Assembly: GCF_000426185.1 (NCBI RefSeq)
Contig: NZ_KE384505.1
Location: forward strand, 187,741 to 251,740
Direction of reading: 5' to 3'
From: Cellulomonas sp. URHD0024
Lineage (GTDB): Bacteria > Actinomycetota > Actinomycetes > Actinomycetales > Cellulomonadaceae
Length of the DNA stretch: 64,000 bases
Both the position numbers and the translations under genes were made by a program. Under the pieces are notes generated by a model. The model searched no databases and was not told the origin of the DNA. It worked only from the letters and a program-made list of their open reading frames with translations. This document shows positions 8,727-17,503 of this stretch, piece after piece (positions within the stretch are counted from its first letter, which is position 1; each line of letters starts with the position of its first letter).

Positions 8727-9256
8727 TGGCCACGGAGGCTCCTTCGCCCGGCGCTGCACCCGGCCCGCGCGGTCTGCCCCGCACGGGGATCGGGATCGAC
8801 GTGCACGCGTACGCGGCGGACCCTGTGCCCGGCGCCGTCCTGCACCTCGCTGGCCTCGCCTGGCCCGGTGAGCGGCCCCTGGAGGGCCATTCGGACGCCG
8901 ACGTGGCGGCGCACGCCTGCGCGGACGCGCTCCTGTCGGCGGCCGGCCTGGGTGACCTCGGGTCGAACTTCGGGACGTCCGAGCCGCAGTGGGCCGGCGC
9001 CGCCGGTGCGGTGCTGCTGGCGGAGGCGGCCTCGCGGGTGCGGGCTGCCGGGTTCGTCGTCGGGAACGTCGCCGTGCAGGTGATCGGGAACAGGCCGCGA
9101 CTGGGTCAGCGGCGGGCTGAGGCCGAGGCGGCACTGTCGGCGGCCGCCGGGGCACCCGTGAGCGTGTCCGCGACCACGACCGACGGGCTCGGGCTCACCG
9201 GCCGCGGGCAGGGCGTCGCGGCGATCGCCACCGCGCTCGTGGTGGCCGCAGACTGA
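8726..9256 (+). CDS. ispF: 2-C-methyl-D-erythritol 2,4-cyclodiphosphate synthase IspF
   Basis: A 176-residue trimeric zinc enzyme of the MEP pathway that cyclises CDP-methylerythritol phosphate. Metal and substrate residues are present in [19 protein letters not shown] and GDLGSNFG, and the C-terminal nucleotide-binding segment [15 protein letters not shown] is recognisable. The N-terminus has a short nonconserved extension of about 20 residues. The last 151 bp overlap, on the opposite strand, the 3' end of the EamA transporter gene, and a hexanucleotide repeat begins directly after the stop codon. Confidence 0.95.
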   Translation: MATEAPSPGAAPGPRGLPRTGIGIDVHAYAADPVPGAVLHLAGLAWPGERPLEGHSDADVAAHACADALLSAAGLGDLGSNFGTSEPQWAGAAGAVLLAEAASRVRAAGFVVGNVAVQVIGNRPRLGQRRAEAEAALSAAAGAPVSVSATTTDGLGLTGRGQGVAAIATALVVAAD

Positions 9257-10215
9257 TCCGCGTCCGCGTCCGCGTCCGCGTCCGTGCCTGCGTCCGGGTC
9301 CGTGCCCGTGCCCGTCGCGACGGACCGGCGACGACGTGCCTGCGTGCTGCCCAGCAGCACCCCGCCCAGGACCAGCGCTCCCCATGCCAGCTCGGTCACG
9401 CTCGTGCGCTCGCCCAGCAGCAGGAACGACGCCCCGATCCCGACGACAGGCACCAGCATCGAGAACGGCGCGACGGTGCTCGACGGGTGCCGACCCATCA
9501 GGCCCGTCCAGAGCACGCCGCCTCCGAGGGTCGCGACGATGACGGTGTACACCAGGCCCACGAGCGCCAGCAGGCCCCGCGTGCTGGTCAGGCCGGTGAA
9601 CGCGTCGCTGATCTGCGCCGGACCCTCCACGGCGAGGGAGAGCGCGAGCATCGGCAGCGGTGGCACGACCGACATCCACAGCAGCAGCCGGATGGGCTCG
9701 TGCGGGCTCGCCTGCATCGCCTTGCGGCTGCCGAGGTTCCCGATCGCCCAGCCCAGCCCGGCCGCGAGCGTCAGCAGGACGGGGACGAGCGTGGCGCCGC
9801 CGGCCAGACCTGCGCGGTGCGCGGCGATGCCACCCAGGCCTGCCACCGCCACGAGGATGCCCAGACCCTGCCGAGCGGTCAGCCGTTCGCGCAGGAACGT
9901 CGCGGCCAGCACGACCGTGAAGGGTGCCGACGACTGCAGGACCAGCGACGCCAGCCCCGTCGGCATCCCGTTCGCCATGGCCAGGTACAGGAACACGAAC
10001 TGCAGGACGCCGAACCCGACCCCGTACAGCAGGATCCAGCGCCAGGGTGCCGAGGGTCGCGGGACCAGCAGCAGCGTCGGGACGGCCAGGATCGCGAACC
10101 GCAGCGCGACGAGGAAGAACGGCGGGAACTGCTGCAGCGACAGGTGGATGGCCGTGAAGTTGAGACCCCAGAGCACGGCGACGAGCACGGCGAGCAGGCG
10201 GTCGCGGGTGGCCAT
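9106..10215 (-). CDS. EamA/DMT family transporter with extended C-terminal tail
   Basis: A 369-residue inner-membrane exporter of the drug/metabolite superfamily. It has two EamA repeats with about ten membrane segments in the first 295 residues (start [18 protein letters not shown]). Family members normally stop near 300 residues. Here a low-complexity tail of about 70 residues, including alternating Asp-Ala encoded by a hexanucleotide repeat (9257-9316), runs on until a stop inside ispF. The substrate is unknown; amino acids or small metabolites are typical. It is divergent from a LysR gene 72 bp away, which probably regulates it. Confidence 0.88.
   Translation of the reverse strand: MATRDRLLAVLVAVLWGLNFTAIHLSLQQFPPFFLVALRFAILAVPTLLLVPRPSAPWRWILLYGVGFGVLQFVFLYLAMANGMPTGLASLVLQSSAPFTVVLAATFLRERLTARQGLGILVAVAGLGGIAAHRAGLAGGATLVPVLLTLAAGLGWAIGNLGSRKAMQASPHEPIRLLLWMSVVPPLPMLALSLAVEGPAQISDAFTGLTSTRGLLALVGLVYTVIVATLGGGVLWTGLMGRHPSSTVAPFSMLVPVVGIGASFLLLGERTSVTELAWGALVLGGVLLGSTQARRRRSVATGTGTDPDAGTDADADADADQSAATTSAVAIAATPCPRPVSPSPSVVVADTLTGAPAAADSAASASARR
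9257..9316 (+). repeat. Hexanucleotide tandem repeat in the exporter 3' end
   Basis: About ten 6-bp units occur here; the first four are perfect TCCGCG and the rest are variants such as TCCGTG, CCTGCG and CCCGTG. The array begins on the base after the ispF stop and is read on the other strand as the Asp-Ala tail of the EamA protein. Copy-number change would not shift the frame. Confidence 0.85.
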
Positions 10216-10287
10216 GGAACGAGTCTCGGTCCGGTCTGCAGTTCAGCACCAGCGCAAGATCCTTATCCGACGATGTAGCGTTCCTAC

Positions 10288-11202
10288 ATGGACGCCCGCG
10301 CACTCGAGACGCTCCGGACCGTCGGGTCGCAGGGGGGCGTGACCGCCGCAGCGGCGGTCCTGCACCTCACGCCGTCCGCGGTCTCGCAGCAGGTGGCCGT
10401 GCTGCAGCGCGAGGTCGGCGTCCCCCTCACGGAGCGCGTCGGACGCGGCCTGCGGCTCACGCCCGCCGGCGAGGCGTTGGCGGTGGCCGGGCTCGACGTG
10501 GCAGTGGCCCTGGAACGGGCTCAGGCGGCCTGTGACGCCTTCCTGGAGCGTCCGAAGGGGACGGTGAGGGTCTCGGCGTTCCAGAGCGGTGCTGAGCTGC
10601 TCCTGCCCGGCCTGCTCACGCGCGTCGGCCGGCTCGGCGGCATCACGCTGGAGTGCACCGACGAGGACGTCGCCCAGGAGGACTTCGCCGCGCTGACCGA
10701 CCGGATCGACATCGTCGTCGCCCACCGGCCGGAGGGCTCGCCCGGCTGGCCCGGGGTGCGCGTCGTCCCGTTGCTGCGCGAACCCCTCGACGTCGCGGTC
10801 GCGCTCGACCACCCGCTCGCGGGGCGCACCGCGGTCGAGCCGGCCGACCTGGCCGACGCCGACTGGATCTCCGTCCGGGTCGGCTTCCCGATCGCCGCGC
10901 TCGTCACCGAGGTCGCCACCCGCGCGGGCACGGAGAGCGCGGGGACGGCGCCGCGCATCGTGCACCGGGTCAACGACTTCCACGTGGTCGAGGCTCTCGT
11001 CGGCGCCGGCCACGGGATCTCGCTGCTGCCGCGCTACACGTTCGGCGGCAGCACCCGTATCCGGCTCCTGCCGTTGGAGGGCGTGCGCGCGGGCCGTCGG
11101 ATCGACGCGCTCCTGCGTCGCGACCGTTTCGAGCGCGTCGTCGTGCGTCGCGTTCTGCACGAGCTGCAGACGCTGGCGGGCGAGATCGCCCCGGCACCCT
11201 GA
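10288..11202 (+). CDS. LysR family transcriptional regulator
   Basis: A 304-residue LysR-type regulator. The winged helix-turn-helix spans about residues 1-60 (ALETLRTVGSQGGVTAAAAVLHLTPSAVSQQ in pieces) and the periplasmic-binding-protein-like effector domain about 88-295. It is divergently placed next to the EamA exporter with only 72 bp between start codons, the usual arrangement for a LysR protein controlling its neighbour. The effector cannot be predicted from sequence. Confidence 0.93.
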   Translation: MDARALETLRTVGSQGGVTAAAAVLHLTPSAVSQQVAVLQREVGVPLTERVGRGLRLTPAGEALAVAGLDVAVALERAQAACDAFLERPKGTVRVSAFQSGAELLLPGLLTRVGRLGGITLECTDEDVAQEDFAALTDRIDIVVAHRPEGSPGWPGVRVVPLLREPLDVAVALDHPLAGRTAVEPADLADADWISVRVGFPIAALVTEVATRAGTESAGTAPRIVHRVNDFHVVEALVGAGHGISLLPRYTFGGSTRIRLLPLEGVRAGRRIDALLRRDRFERVVVRRVLHELQTLAGEIAPAP

Positions 11203-11242
11203 GACGCCCGCCGAGGTTCCATCACCGGGCCCCAGCTCGAGA

Positions 11243-11340
11243 CCTGCTCCGACCCTGCTTCGGCCCTGCTCGCCCCGTGCCGCGCCTGCTTCCGCCCCGC
11301 TTCCGCCCTGCTTCCGCCCTGCTTCCTCCGTGCTCCACGC
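11243..11340. repeat. Degenerate ~11-bp tandem repeat after the LysR gene
   Basis: About nine imperfect copies of CCTGCTTCCGC follow the regulator gene. Reading frames that cross it give repetitive, biased peptides, so I take it as noncoding. No terminator is obvious within it. Confidence 0.7.
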
Positions 11341-11415
11341 CCGTCCGGGTGAGCGACGGGTGATGTCCTGAAATGTGGGCTGGCGTCCGATTCGGCGGGC
11401 CGGTACGGTCCTGCC

Positions 11416-11619
11416 GTGACCCAGACGTCGGACGCTCCCACGCAGCAGCTCCCCGTCGTGCGCACCGCCGGCCAGCGCCGGCTCGACGACCCTCGGGGGT
11501 ACGTGTCGATGGAGGTGCTCGAGGCCACGCGTGCGGGCCTGACGGGGTTGTCCGACCACGCCCCACGCCAGCTCACGGGCGTGGTCCCACCGGTCCCGGA
11601 GCTCGGCCGCACGCTCTGA
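11416..11619 (+). CDS. Small protein of unknown function (67 aa)
   Basis: A short GTG-initiated frame with acceptable codon use and a natural-looking acidic/neutral composition. It has no membrane segment or signal peptide and no motif I recognise. A TACGGT hexamer about 6 bp before the GTG (within GGTACGGTCCTGCC) could act as the -10 of a leaderless transcript, which is the main support for the call. It stands alone between the LysR gene and a convergent oxidoreductase. Confidence 0.45.
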   Translation: MTQTSDAPTQQLPVVRTAGQRRLDDPRGYVSMEVLEATRAGLTGLSDHAPRQLTGVVPPVPELGRTL

Positions 11620-11708
11620 GCGGTCCTCCGCATGGCGGCGGGTCGCGCGGGGCGCGGCGGTCCCTCGGGACGAGGCAGTCGCTCGGGTCGAGCCCGTGCC
11701 GTGCGGCC

Positions 11709-12659
11709 TCAGGGCAGCAGGACCAGCTTGCCGTGCACGTGCCCGGTGAGGCCGTCGGCGTGCGCCTTCGCGGCGTCCTCCAATGCGTACGTCTGGGCGA
11801 CGCGCACGTCCAGGGTGCCGTCGGAGGCGAGCTCGGCCAGCTGGGCGCGGGCCGCCTCCCGCACGAGGGTCCCGGGGTCGGCACCCGGACCCCCGCCCAG
11901 CGCACGGATGCCCAGCTCGCCGGCTCGTCGGAACCCGGCGATCGTCGCGATGCGCTGGCGGTCCTCGACGACGGCGACCGAGGTGTCGAGCGCCTCGTCG
12001 GTACCGACGGTGTCGATCGCGACACTGATCGGGCCCGTCGTGCGGACCACGTCGCGCAGACGGTCCAGGAGGCCCTCGCCGTAGGCGACGGGGATCGCGC
12101 CCAGGGTGCGCAGGTCGTCGTGGTGGTTCGGGGACGCAGTCGCGACGACCTGCGCCCCGCGGAGCACCGCGAGCTGCACCACCATCCGGCCGACACCACC
12201 GGAGCCGCCGTGCACGAGGACGACGTCACCGTCGTGCGTCCCGGTCGCCGAGAGCGTGTGCACGGCCGTGGCGCCCGTGAGCAACAGGCCTGACGCGGGG
12301 GCCCAGTCGAGGTTGGACGGCCGACGGACGGTCACCTGCTCGGACGCGACGATCCGGTCGGCGTACCCGCCGTCGACGCGCCAGGCGATGACCTCGTCGC
12401 CCGGCGACAGCCACCGCACCGACGGGCCTACGGCGCTGACGACCCCCGAGACCTCGTACCCGAGGCGCATCGGAAGCTGGTTGGGGTCGGTGGTGAACGC
12501 GCCGGAGTACCGCTTCCAGTCGATCGCGTTGACCGCGGCCGCCCGGACGTCGATCAGGACGTTGCCCGGTCCGGGCTCCGAGGTGTCGACGTCGACCACA
12601 CGGAGAACTTCGGGGCCGCCGTACGCGGACGCGACGACGGCTCTGCTGCTGACTGCCAC
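11709..12659 (-). CDS. Zinc-independent NADP-dependent quinone oxidoreductase (MDR family)
   Basis: A 316-residue medium-chain dehydrogenase/reductase of the quinone oxidoreductase type. The GroES-like N-terminal domain (GPGNVLIDVRAAAVNAIDW) is followed by a Rossmann domain with the nucleotide loop HGGSGGVGRMVVQLA near the centre and the usual C-terminal ending GHVHGKLVLLP. The cysteine and histidine zinc ligands of alcohol dehydrogenases are absent. The start is set at the GTG at 12659, preceded by TGAGG; an in-frame GTG at 12698 would add 13 residues not typical of the family. The substrate is unknown. The gene is 57 bp downstream of the lactone oxidase gene on the same strand. Confidence 0.88.
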   Translation of the reverse strand: MAVSSRAVVASAYGGPEVLRVVDVDTSEPGPGNVLIDVRAAAVNAIDWKRYSGAFTTDPNQLPMRLGYEVSGVVSAVGPSVRWLSPGDEVIAWRVDGGYADRIVASEQVTVRRPSNLDWAPASGLLLTGATAVHTLSATGTHDGDVVLVHGGSGGVGRMVVQLAVLRGAQVVATASPNHHDDLRTLGAIPVAYGEGLLDRLRDVVRTTGPISVAIDTVGTDEALDTSVAVVEDRQRIATIAGFRRAGELGIRALGGGPGADPGTLVREAARAQLAELASDGTLDVRVAQTYALEDAAKAHADGLTGHVHGKLVLLP

Positions 12660-12716
12660 GGCCTCAGAGTGCACCCGCGTGCCGCCCTTGACCAGCACGG
12701 GCCGATGAGAAAACCC

Positions 12717-14051
12717 TTACGAGCCGAACAGCCGGCCGAGGTAGGGGCTGCTGAAGACGCCGTCGGGGTCCGCCTGCGTCCGGACCCGCTGCGCGTCCGC
12801 GAACCGCGGGTAGAGCTCGCCCAGGCGCTCTGCCTCGAGCCAGTGCATCTTGCCCCAGTGCGGACGGCCCCCGACGGCGGCGACGATCTTCTCGACCGCG
12901 CGGAAATAGGCCTCGAACGGCAGGCGGATGTACTGGTGGACGGCGATGTAGGCGGTCTCGCGGCCGTGGGCGGTCGACAGCCACAGGTCGTCGGCCGCCG
13001 CGAAGCGGATCTCGACCGGGAACGGCACGCGCTGCCCGGACGCCTCCAGCCAGCGGTCGATCTCGGTCAGGACCGGGACGAGCTGGGCGCGCGGGACCGC
13101 GTACTCCATCTCGCGGAAGCGCACGCGGCGAGGGCTGACGAACACCTCGGGCGCGGGTGCGACGAAACGGCGCGAGCTCAGGGCCCGGGCGGCCAGACCG
13201 TTGATCCCGGCGGTGGTCTTCGGCGCGATCGTCGCCAGGGCGTTGGTCACGGAGAACAGACCGTTCGACAGCAGCTCGTCGTCGAGCCAGCCGCGGACCG
13301 GGTTCAGTGGCTTCTCGACCTCGTCGGGAACCCTGTTGTTCCGCTTGGTCAGAGCGCGGCGCGTGTGCGGGAACCAGTAGAACTCGAAGTGGTCGTTGCC
13401 GTCGACGAGCCCGTCGGGTCCGTCGAGCCGCTCCAGGACCCGGTCGAGGGCCCACGGCTCCTCGACGGCCTCGAGCTTGAACGCCGGCACGACCTCGAGG
13501 GTGACCGCCGAGAGGACGCCGACGCTGCCGAGGCCGAGGCGCGCCAGCTCGAACATCTCCGGGTTGAGCTCGGGACTGGTCTCGAGAACTTCACCCTTCG
13601 CGGTGACGATCCGGGCGCCGACGACCTGCGTCGCGAGACCACCCAGGCCGGCTCCGGTACCGTGCGTCCCGGTCGAGATCGCCCCGGCGATCGACTGCTT
13701 GTCGATGTCACCGAGGTTCCGCATACCGAGCTCGCGGGCCGCCAGCTCAGCGTTCAGGGCCCCGAGCCGGATGCCCGCCCCGACGGTGACGTGCGTCGTG
13801 CCGTCCTCCTGGGGCGCGACACGCTCGAACGCGTTCAGCCGATCGAGGTGCAGGTGGATGCCGTCGGACGCTGCCACGGGGGTGAAAGAGTGCCCGGCCC
13901 CGACCGCCCGTACCTGGAGGCCCTCGCTCGCCCCGTTTCGCACGGTTTCGGCGAGTTCGTCCTGGTCAGCAGGGTGCACGACACGCTGCGGCGTCGCGGA
14001 GGCGGTGCGCGCCCAGTTACGCCACGGTGCGGTGTCGGACAGTTGTCCCAT
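12717..14051 (-). CDS. FAD-linked sugar 1,4-lactone oxidase (D-arabinono/L-gulono type)
   Basis: A 444-residue member of the vanillyl-alcohol-oxidase superfamily. The FAD domain has GAGHSFTPVAASDG, where the His is the usual covalent flavin attachment site, and SIAGAISTGTHGTG. The C-terminal ALO domain ends with the family's HWGKMH motif. Related actinobacterial enzymes oxidise gulono- or arabinono-lactones. It is divergent from a TetR-MFS-PLP enzyme operon and probably shares its control. I chose the ATG at 14051; a TTG eight codons upstream (14075) is also in frame but lacks a ribosome site. The physiological substrate is inferred from the family only. Confidence 0.88.
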   Translation of the reverse strand: MGQLSDTAPWRNWARTASATPQRVVHPADQDELAETVRNGASEGLQVRAVGAGHSFTPVAASDGIHLHLDRLNAFERVAPQEDGTTHVTVGAGIRLGALNAELAARELGMRNLGDIDKQSIAGAISTGTHGTGAGLGGLATQVVGARIVTAKGEVLETSPELNPEMFELARLGLGSVGVLSAVTLEVVPAFKLEAVEEPWALDRVLERLDGPDGLVDGNDHFEFYWFPHTRRALTKRNNRVPDEVEKPLNPVRGWLDDELLSNGLFSVTNALATIAPKTTAGINGLAARALSSRRFVAPAPEVFVSPRRVRFREMEYAVPRAQLVPVLTEIDRWLEASGQRVPFPVEIRFAAADDLWLSTAHGRETAYIAVHQYIRLPFEAYFRAVEKIVAAVGGRPHWGKMHWLEAERLGELYPRFADAQRVRTQADPDGVFSSPYLGRLFGS

Positions 14052-14208
14052 GAGATAGAGGGTCCTATTGGTCAACCGTCCAAGTCAAGTGCGCCTGGTC
14101 CTTGACTATCGTCACGATGGATATTGAACTGTGCACTGGGGAGGCGTCGGCCTCACCACCGGTGACCAGACCGGCCGGTGGGGCCGTCGTTCGAGGGAGG
14201 GGACCTTC

Positions 14209-14859
14209 GTGAATCGTTTGCCAGTAGCCGAGAGACGTGAACAGCTCATCGAGGCCGCGCTGACCGTCGCGAGCCGGGACGGCATCGACGCCGCCACCGT
14301 GCGAGCGGTCGCGGCCGAGGCCGGCGTCTCGCTCGGCGTCGTCCACTACTGCTTCCAGGACAAGGACGAGCTGCTGCGGGCGATGGCGCACGCCATCACC
14401 TCGGCCAACCTCGAGCGCAGCCTGGGGGAGTTCCCGCCCGACGCCGGCGTGTCCGAGATCATCGACGGGACGATCGACGCGCTCTGGGACGGGATCAAGG
14501 ACTCGAGGGGCGCGCAGCTCCTGAGCTACGAGCTCACGACCTCGTCGCTGCGCCACCCCGAGCTCAACCAGGTCGCCATCGAGCAGTACCGCGGGCAGTG
14601 GGCTGCGGCCGAGCAGGTGCTGCGCGGGGTCGAGCAGGCCGCCAACGTGACCTTCACCGTTCCTCTCGAGACCCTCGCCCGCACCGTCGTCGCGGTCGTC
14701 GACGGCTACTCGCTGGCCTGGCTCGTGGACGGTGACGAGACCAAGGCCCGCGAGGGCATGCACGGCTTCGGTCGGTTCCTCCTGTCGACGACGGTCGCCA
14801 ACCCGGTCGGTGGCCTCGACGAGCTCCTCGGCACCGGCGACGAGGCCCTGCCCGCGTGA
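14209..14859 (+). CDS. TetR family transcriptional regulator
   Basis: A 216-residue regulator with an N-terminal TetR helix-turn-helix (about residues 8-55; recognition helix around SLGVVHYCFQDKDELL) and a BetI-like C-terminal ligand domain. The GTG at 14209 is favoured because a strong GGGAGGGGA stretch lies about 6 bases upstream; an earlier in-frame GTG at 14131 adds nonconserved residues. It is divergent from the lactone oxidase and overlaps the MFS gene start (GTGA), so it probably controls both directions from the 157-bp intergenic region. Confidence 0.92.
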   Translation: MNRLPVAERREQLIEAALTVASRDGIDAATVRAVAAEAGVSLGVVHYCFQDKDELLRAMAHAITSANLERSLGEFPPDAGVSEIIDGTIDALWDGIKDSRGAQLLSYELTTSSLRHPELNQVAIEQYRGQWAAAEQVLRGVEQAANVTFTVPLETLARTVVAVVDGYSLAWLVDGDETKAREGMHGFGRFLLSTTVANPVGGLDELLGTGDEALPA

Positions 14860-16106
14860 GCGAGGTGGTCCCGGCGACACCGGTGGCGTCAGCTCGCCGG
14901 GCACGCGTCGCCGTGTCCCTGGGCTTCGGCGCCCAGGGGTTCGTCTTCGCGATGATCCTGACCAGCCTGGACGTGTTCAAGGACAGGTACGGGATCGAGG
15001 ACGGGACCATCGCGTTCGTCATCCTGGGTGTCTGCGTCATGGCCGGCGTGGGGACGGTGGTCGCCGACCGCGTCGCACGCTCGACCGCCGGCTCACGCGG
15101 GGTGCTCGTCCGAGGTCTGGTCGTCGTCGCGGCGGCCGTGGCGCTCGTCGCGGTGTCCCCCACCTTCGCCGTGCTGGCGGCGGGGTTCGCCGTGTACGGG
15201 GTCGGCCTCGGCATGGTCGACTCCGGCACCAACATGCAGGCCGTGAGCATCCAGCGTGCCTACGGTCGCTCGCTCCTGACCGGCTTCTACGCCTCGTGGT
15301 CGGCCGGGGGGATCCTCGGCTCCGTCATGGTGGCGGTCGCCACCGGGCGCATCTCCGCCGACCCGATCGGCTGGACGCTCCTCGTCGGCACGGTCGTCGC
15401 TGTCGGTGTCTGCCTGATCGTGCGTAGATCCGCCTGGCGGGAGCAGTCCGACCCGGTGCCCTTCTCGGTCGACGCGGCGCTCGCGGACACGGAGGCCGCG
15501 CAGGACGCCCGCAAGCCCGTCATCCCCTGGGGACCGCTGCTGATCCTCGGGCTCGGCGTCGTCGCCTACTACGTCAACGACCAGGCGATCTCGACCTGGA
15601 GCCCGATCTTCATGCACGAGGTGCTGGGTGAGACCGGCACCCTGACCAAGCTCGGCTACGCGGCCTACCTGGCGATGACGCTGGTGTCCCGGCTCGCCGG
15701 TGACCCGTGCGTCCGGCGCTGGGGTCGTGTCCGGGTCGTGCGGGTCGCGGCCCTGGTCGGCGCGGTCGGACTGGTCCTGGTGCTCACGGCGCACGCGCCC
15801 GCGCAGGCCGTGCTCGGGTTCGCGGTGGCCGGCGCCGGTCTCGGGCTGATCGCTCCGCTGTGCTTCTCGTCGGCCGGCCTGCTCGCCCCCGGCCACGCCG
15901 ACGCGGTCATCGCCCGGCTCAACGGCTTCAACTACCTTGGAGCGGTCCTCGGCGGCGTCTTCGTCGGGTTCATCGGCACCGCGTCCAGCCTGCGCTGGGG
16001 GTTCCTGGTGCCGGTCGTCCTGGTCCTCGCGGTCGCCGTCCTCGCCGGCCGGTTCGGTGTCGTGCAGCACGCGAAGACCCCCTTGTCGGCAGGAGCCTCG
16101 GCATGA
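14856..16106 (+). CDS. MFS transporter
   Basis: A 416-residue major facilitator with about twelve hydrophobic segments and a central basic loop (around residues 190-215). The first helix begins in SLGFGAQGFVFAMIL and the A-loop region carries ADRVARSTAGSRG. The start overlaps the TetR stop by 4 bp and its stop overlaps the next ATG (ATGA), so the three genes are translationally coupled. The most likely role is uptake or export of the compound sensed by the regulator; the substrate is unknown. Confidence 0.9.
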   Translation: MSEVVPATPVASARRARVAVSLGFGAQGFVFAMILTSLDVFKDRYGIEDGTIAFVILGVCVMAGVGTVVADRVARSTAGSRGVLVRGLVVVAAAVALVAVSPTFAVLAAGFAVYGVGLGMVDSGTNMQAVSIQRAYGRSLLTGFYASWSAGGILGSVMVAVATGRISADPIGWTLLVGTVVAVGVCLIVRRSAWREQSDPVPFSVDAALADTEAAQDARKPVIPWGPLLILGLGVVAYYVNDQAISTWSPIFMHEVLGETGTLTKLGYAAYLAMTLVSRLAGDPCVRRWGRVRVVRVAALVGAVGLVLVLTAHAPAQAVLGFAVAGAGLGLIAPLCFSSAGLLAPGHADAVIARLNGFNYLGAVLGGVFVGFIGTASSLRWGFLVPVVLVLAVAVLAGRFGVVQHAKTPLSAGASA

Positions 16107-17287
16107 GCCTCACCATCGGCGCACGGCTCGACCAGGCGACCCAAGGGCTTCCCGCGCCCCTGGCGGTCGTCGACCTCGACGCTCTCGACGCCAACGCGAC
16201 CGACCTGGTCCGACGAGCCGCCGGCACCCCCATCCGGGTCGCCAGCAAGTCCGTGCGGGTCCGGGCCGTCCTGCAGCGCGTCCTGGCGCGCGACGGCTTC
16301 GCGGGCGTCATGGCCTACTCGCTGCGCGAGGCGCTCTGGCTGGTCTCCCAGGGCGTCGACGACATCCTGATGGGCTACCCGACCGTCGACACGGACGCGA
16401 TCGCCAAGCTCGCCGCCGATCCCGCCGCGGTCGCGGCGGTCACGCTCATGGTCGACGACGTGGCTCAGGTCGACCTCGCCGCGCGCGCGGCGGCCGACCA
16501 CGGGGTCACGGTGCGCCTCTGCCTGGACGTCGACGCGTCGCTCCGGGTGAAGATCGGGCCGCTGGCCGCCCATCTCGGCGTCCGCCGCTCTCCCGTGCAC
16601 TCCGCGTCCGACGCCGGCGCGCTGGCCGCAGCCATCGCCGCTCGACCGGGCGTCGACGTCGTCGGGGTCATGTTCTACGAGGCCCAGGTGGCCGGTCTGC
16701 CGGACTCCAGCGCCGCCGTCCGCGCGGTCAAACGGCTCTCGATCGCCGACCTCGCCTCCCGTCGCGCCGCCGTGGTCGCCGCGGTGCAGGACGCCGTCGG
16801 CCACGACCTGGAGCTCGTCAACTCCGGTGGCTCCGGCTCCGTGGCGTCCAGCGCGGCCGACCCGGCCGTCACCGAGGTCACCGCCGGCTCGGGCCTGTTC
16901 GTGCCCACGCTCTTCGACTCCTACCGCTCGTTCACGCCCCGCCCGGCTGCGTTCTTCGGGCTCGACGTGGTGCGCATCCCGGCGGCCGGTTTCGCGACGG
17001 CGTTCGGTGGCGGCTACATCGCGTCCGGCCCGGCGACGAAGTCGCGGCAGCCGCGACCCGTCTGGCCGGGTGGGCTGTCGCTGACCAGCCGCGAGGGCGC
17101 CGGTGAGGTGCAGACCCCGCTGCGCCTGTCGGGCGACGTCGATCTGCGCGTCGGTGACCGGGTCTGGTTCCGGCACGCGAAGTCCGGTGAGGTCATGGAG
17201 CGCTTCGAGTCGGTGCACCTGGTCCGCGGCACGACGGTCGAGGCAACCGTCCCGACCTACCGAGGCGAGTCCCACACCTTCGGCTGA
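16103..17287 (+). CDS. PLP-dependent amino acid deaminase/aldolase (alanine racemase fold type III)
   Basis: A 394-residue enzyme of the D-threonine aldolase/alanine-racemase-like class. The PLP lysine is in RVASKSVRVR near residue 50, and the barrel and C-terminal beta domain are both present (the latter with LTSREGAGEVQTPL). Members act on D- or L-hydroxy amino acids or D-amino acids. It is the last gene of the TetR-MFS operon and lies across from a sugar-lactone oxidase, a pairing whose metabolic logic I cannot derive. The ATG overlaps the MFS stop; longer readings through the MFS 3' end are out of frame with that gene and artefactual. Confidence 0.85.
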   Translation: MSLTIGARLDQATQGLPAPLAVVDLDALDANATDLVRRAAGTPIRVASKSVRVRAVLQRVLARDGFAGVMAYSLREALWLVSQGVDDILMGYPTVDTDAIAKLAADPAAVAAVTLMVDDVAQVDLAARAAADHGVTVRLCLDVDASLRVKIGPLAAHLGVRRSPVHSASDAGALAAAIAARPGVDVVGVMFYEAQVAGLPDSSAAVRAVKRLSIADLASRRAAVVAAVQDAVGHDLELVNSGGSGSVASSAADPAVTEVTAGSGLFVPTLFDSYRSFTPRPAAFFGLDVVRIPAAGFATAFGGGYIASGPATKSRQPRPVWPGGLSLTSREGAGEVQTPLRLSGDVDLRVGDRVWFRHAKSGEVMERFESVHLVRGTTVEATVPTYRGESHTFG

Positions 17288-17315
17288 GCACCAGCTGCCG
17301 CTGGTCGAAACGCCG

Positions 17316-17423
17316 ACGTCCGCACTCGATGGCCCTATGACCCCCACGAGCGCGGACGCCACGGAGGCTGGACGCGCAACGTCCGCGTTGGTGAGGCCTA
17401 TGACCCCCACGAGTGCGGACGTT
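17316..17423. repeat. Two REP-like palindromic units before cysS
   Basis: Two related units of about 42-46 bp lie at 17316-17357 and 17378-17423. Both contain CCTATGACCCCCACGAG followed by (T/C)GCGGACG. In the first unit CGTCCGCACTCG at the left pairs with CGAGCGCGGACG at the right, with one mismatch. The two units are separated by 20 bp. The surrounding 216-bp gap (17288-17503) holds nothing else apparent. Confidence 0.75.
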
Positions 17424-17503
17424 CGGGGATCGGCGGTGGCGCCTCGTCGCCAATGTCCTTGGAGCTTGCGTCGGGCGGCGTGTCGCGCCGGTAGCCTTGC
17501 CGC

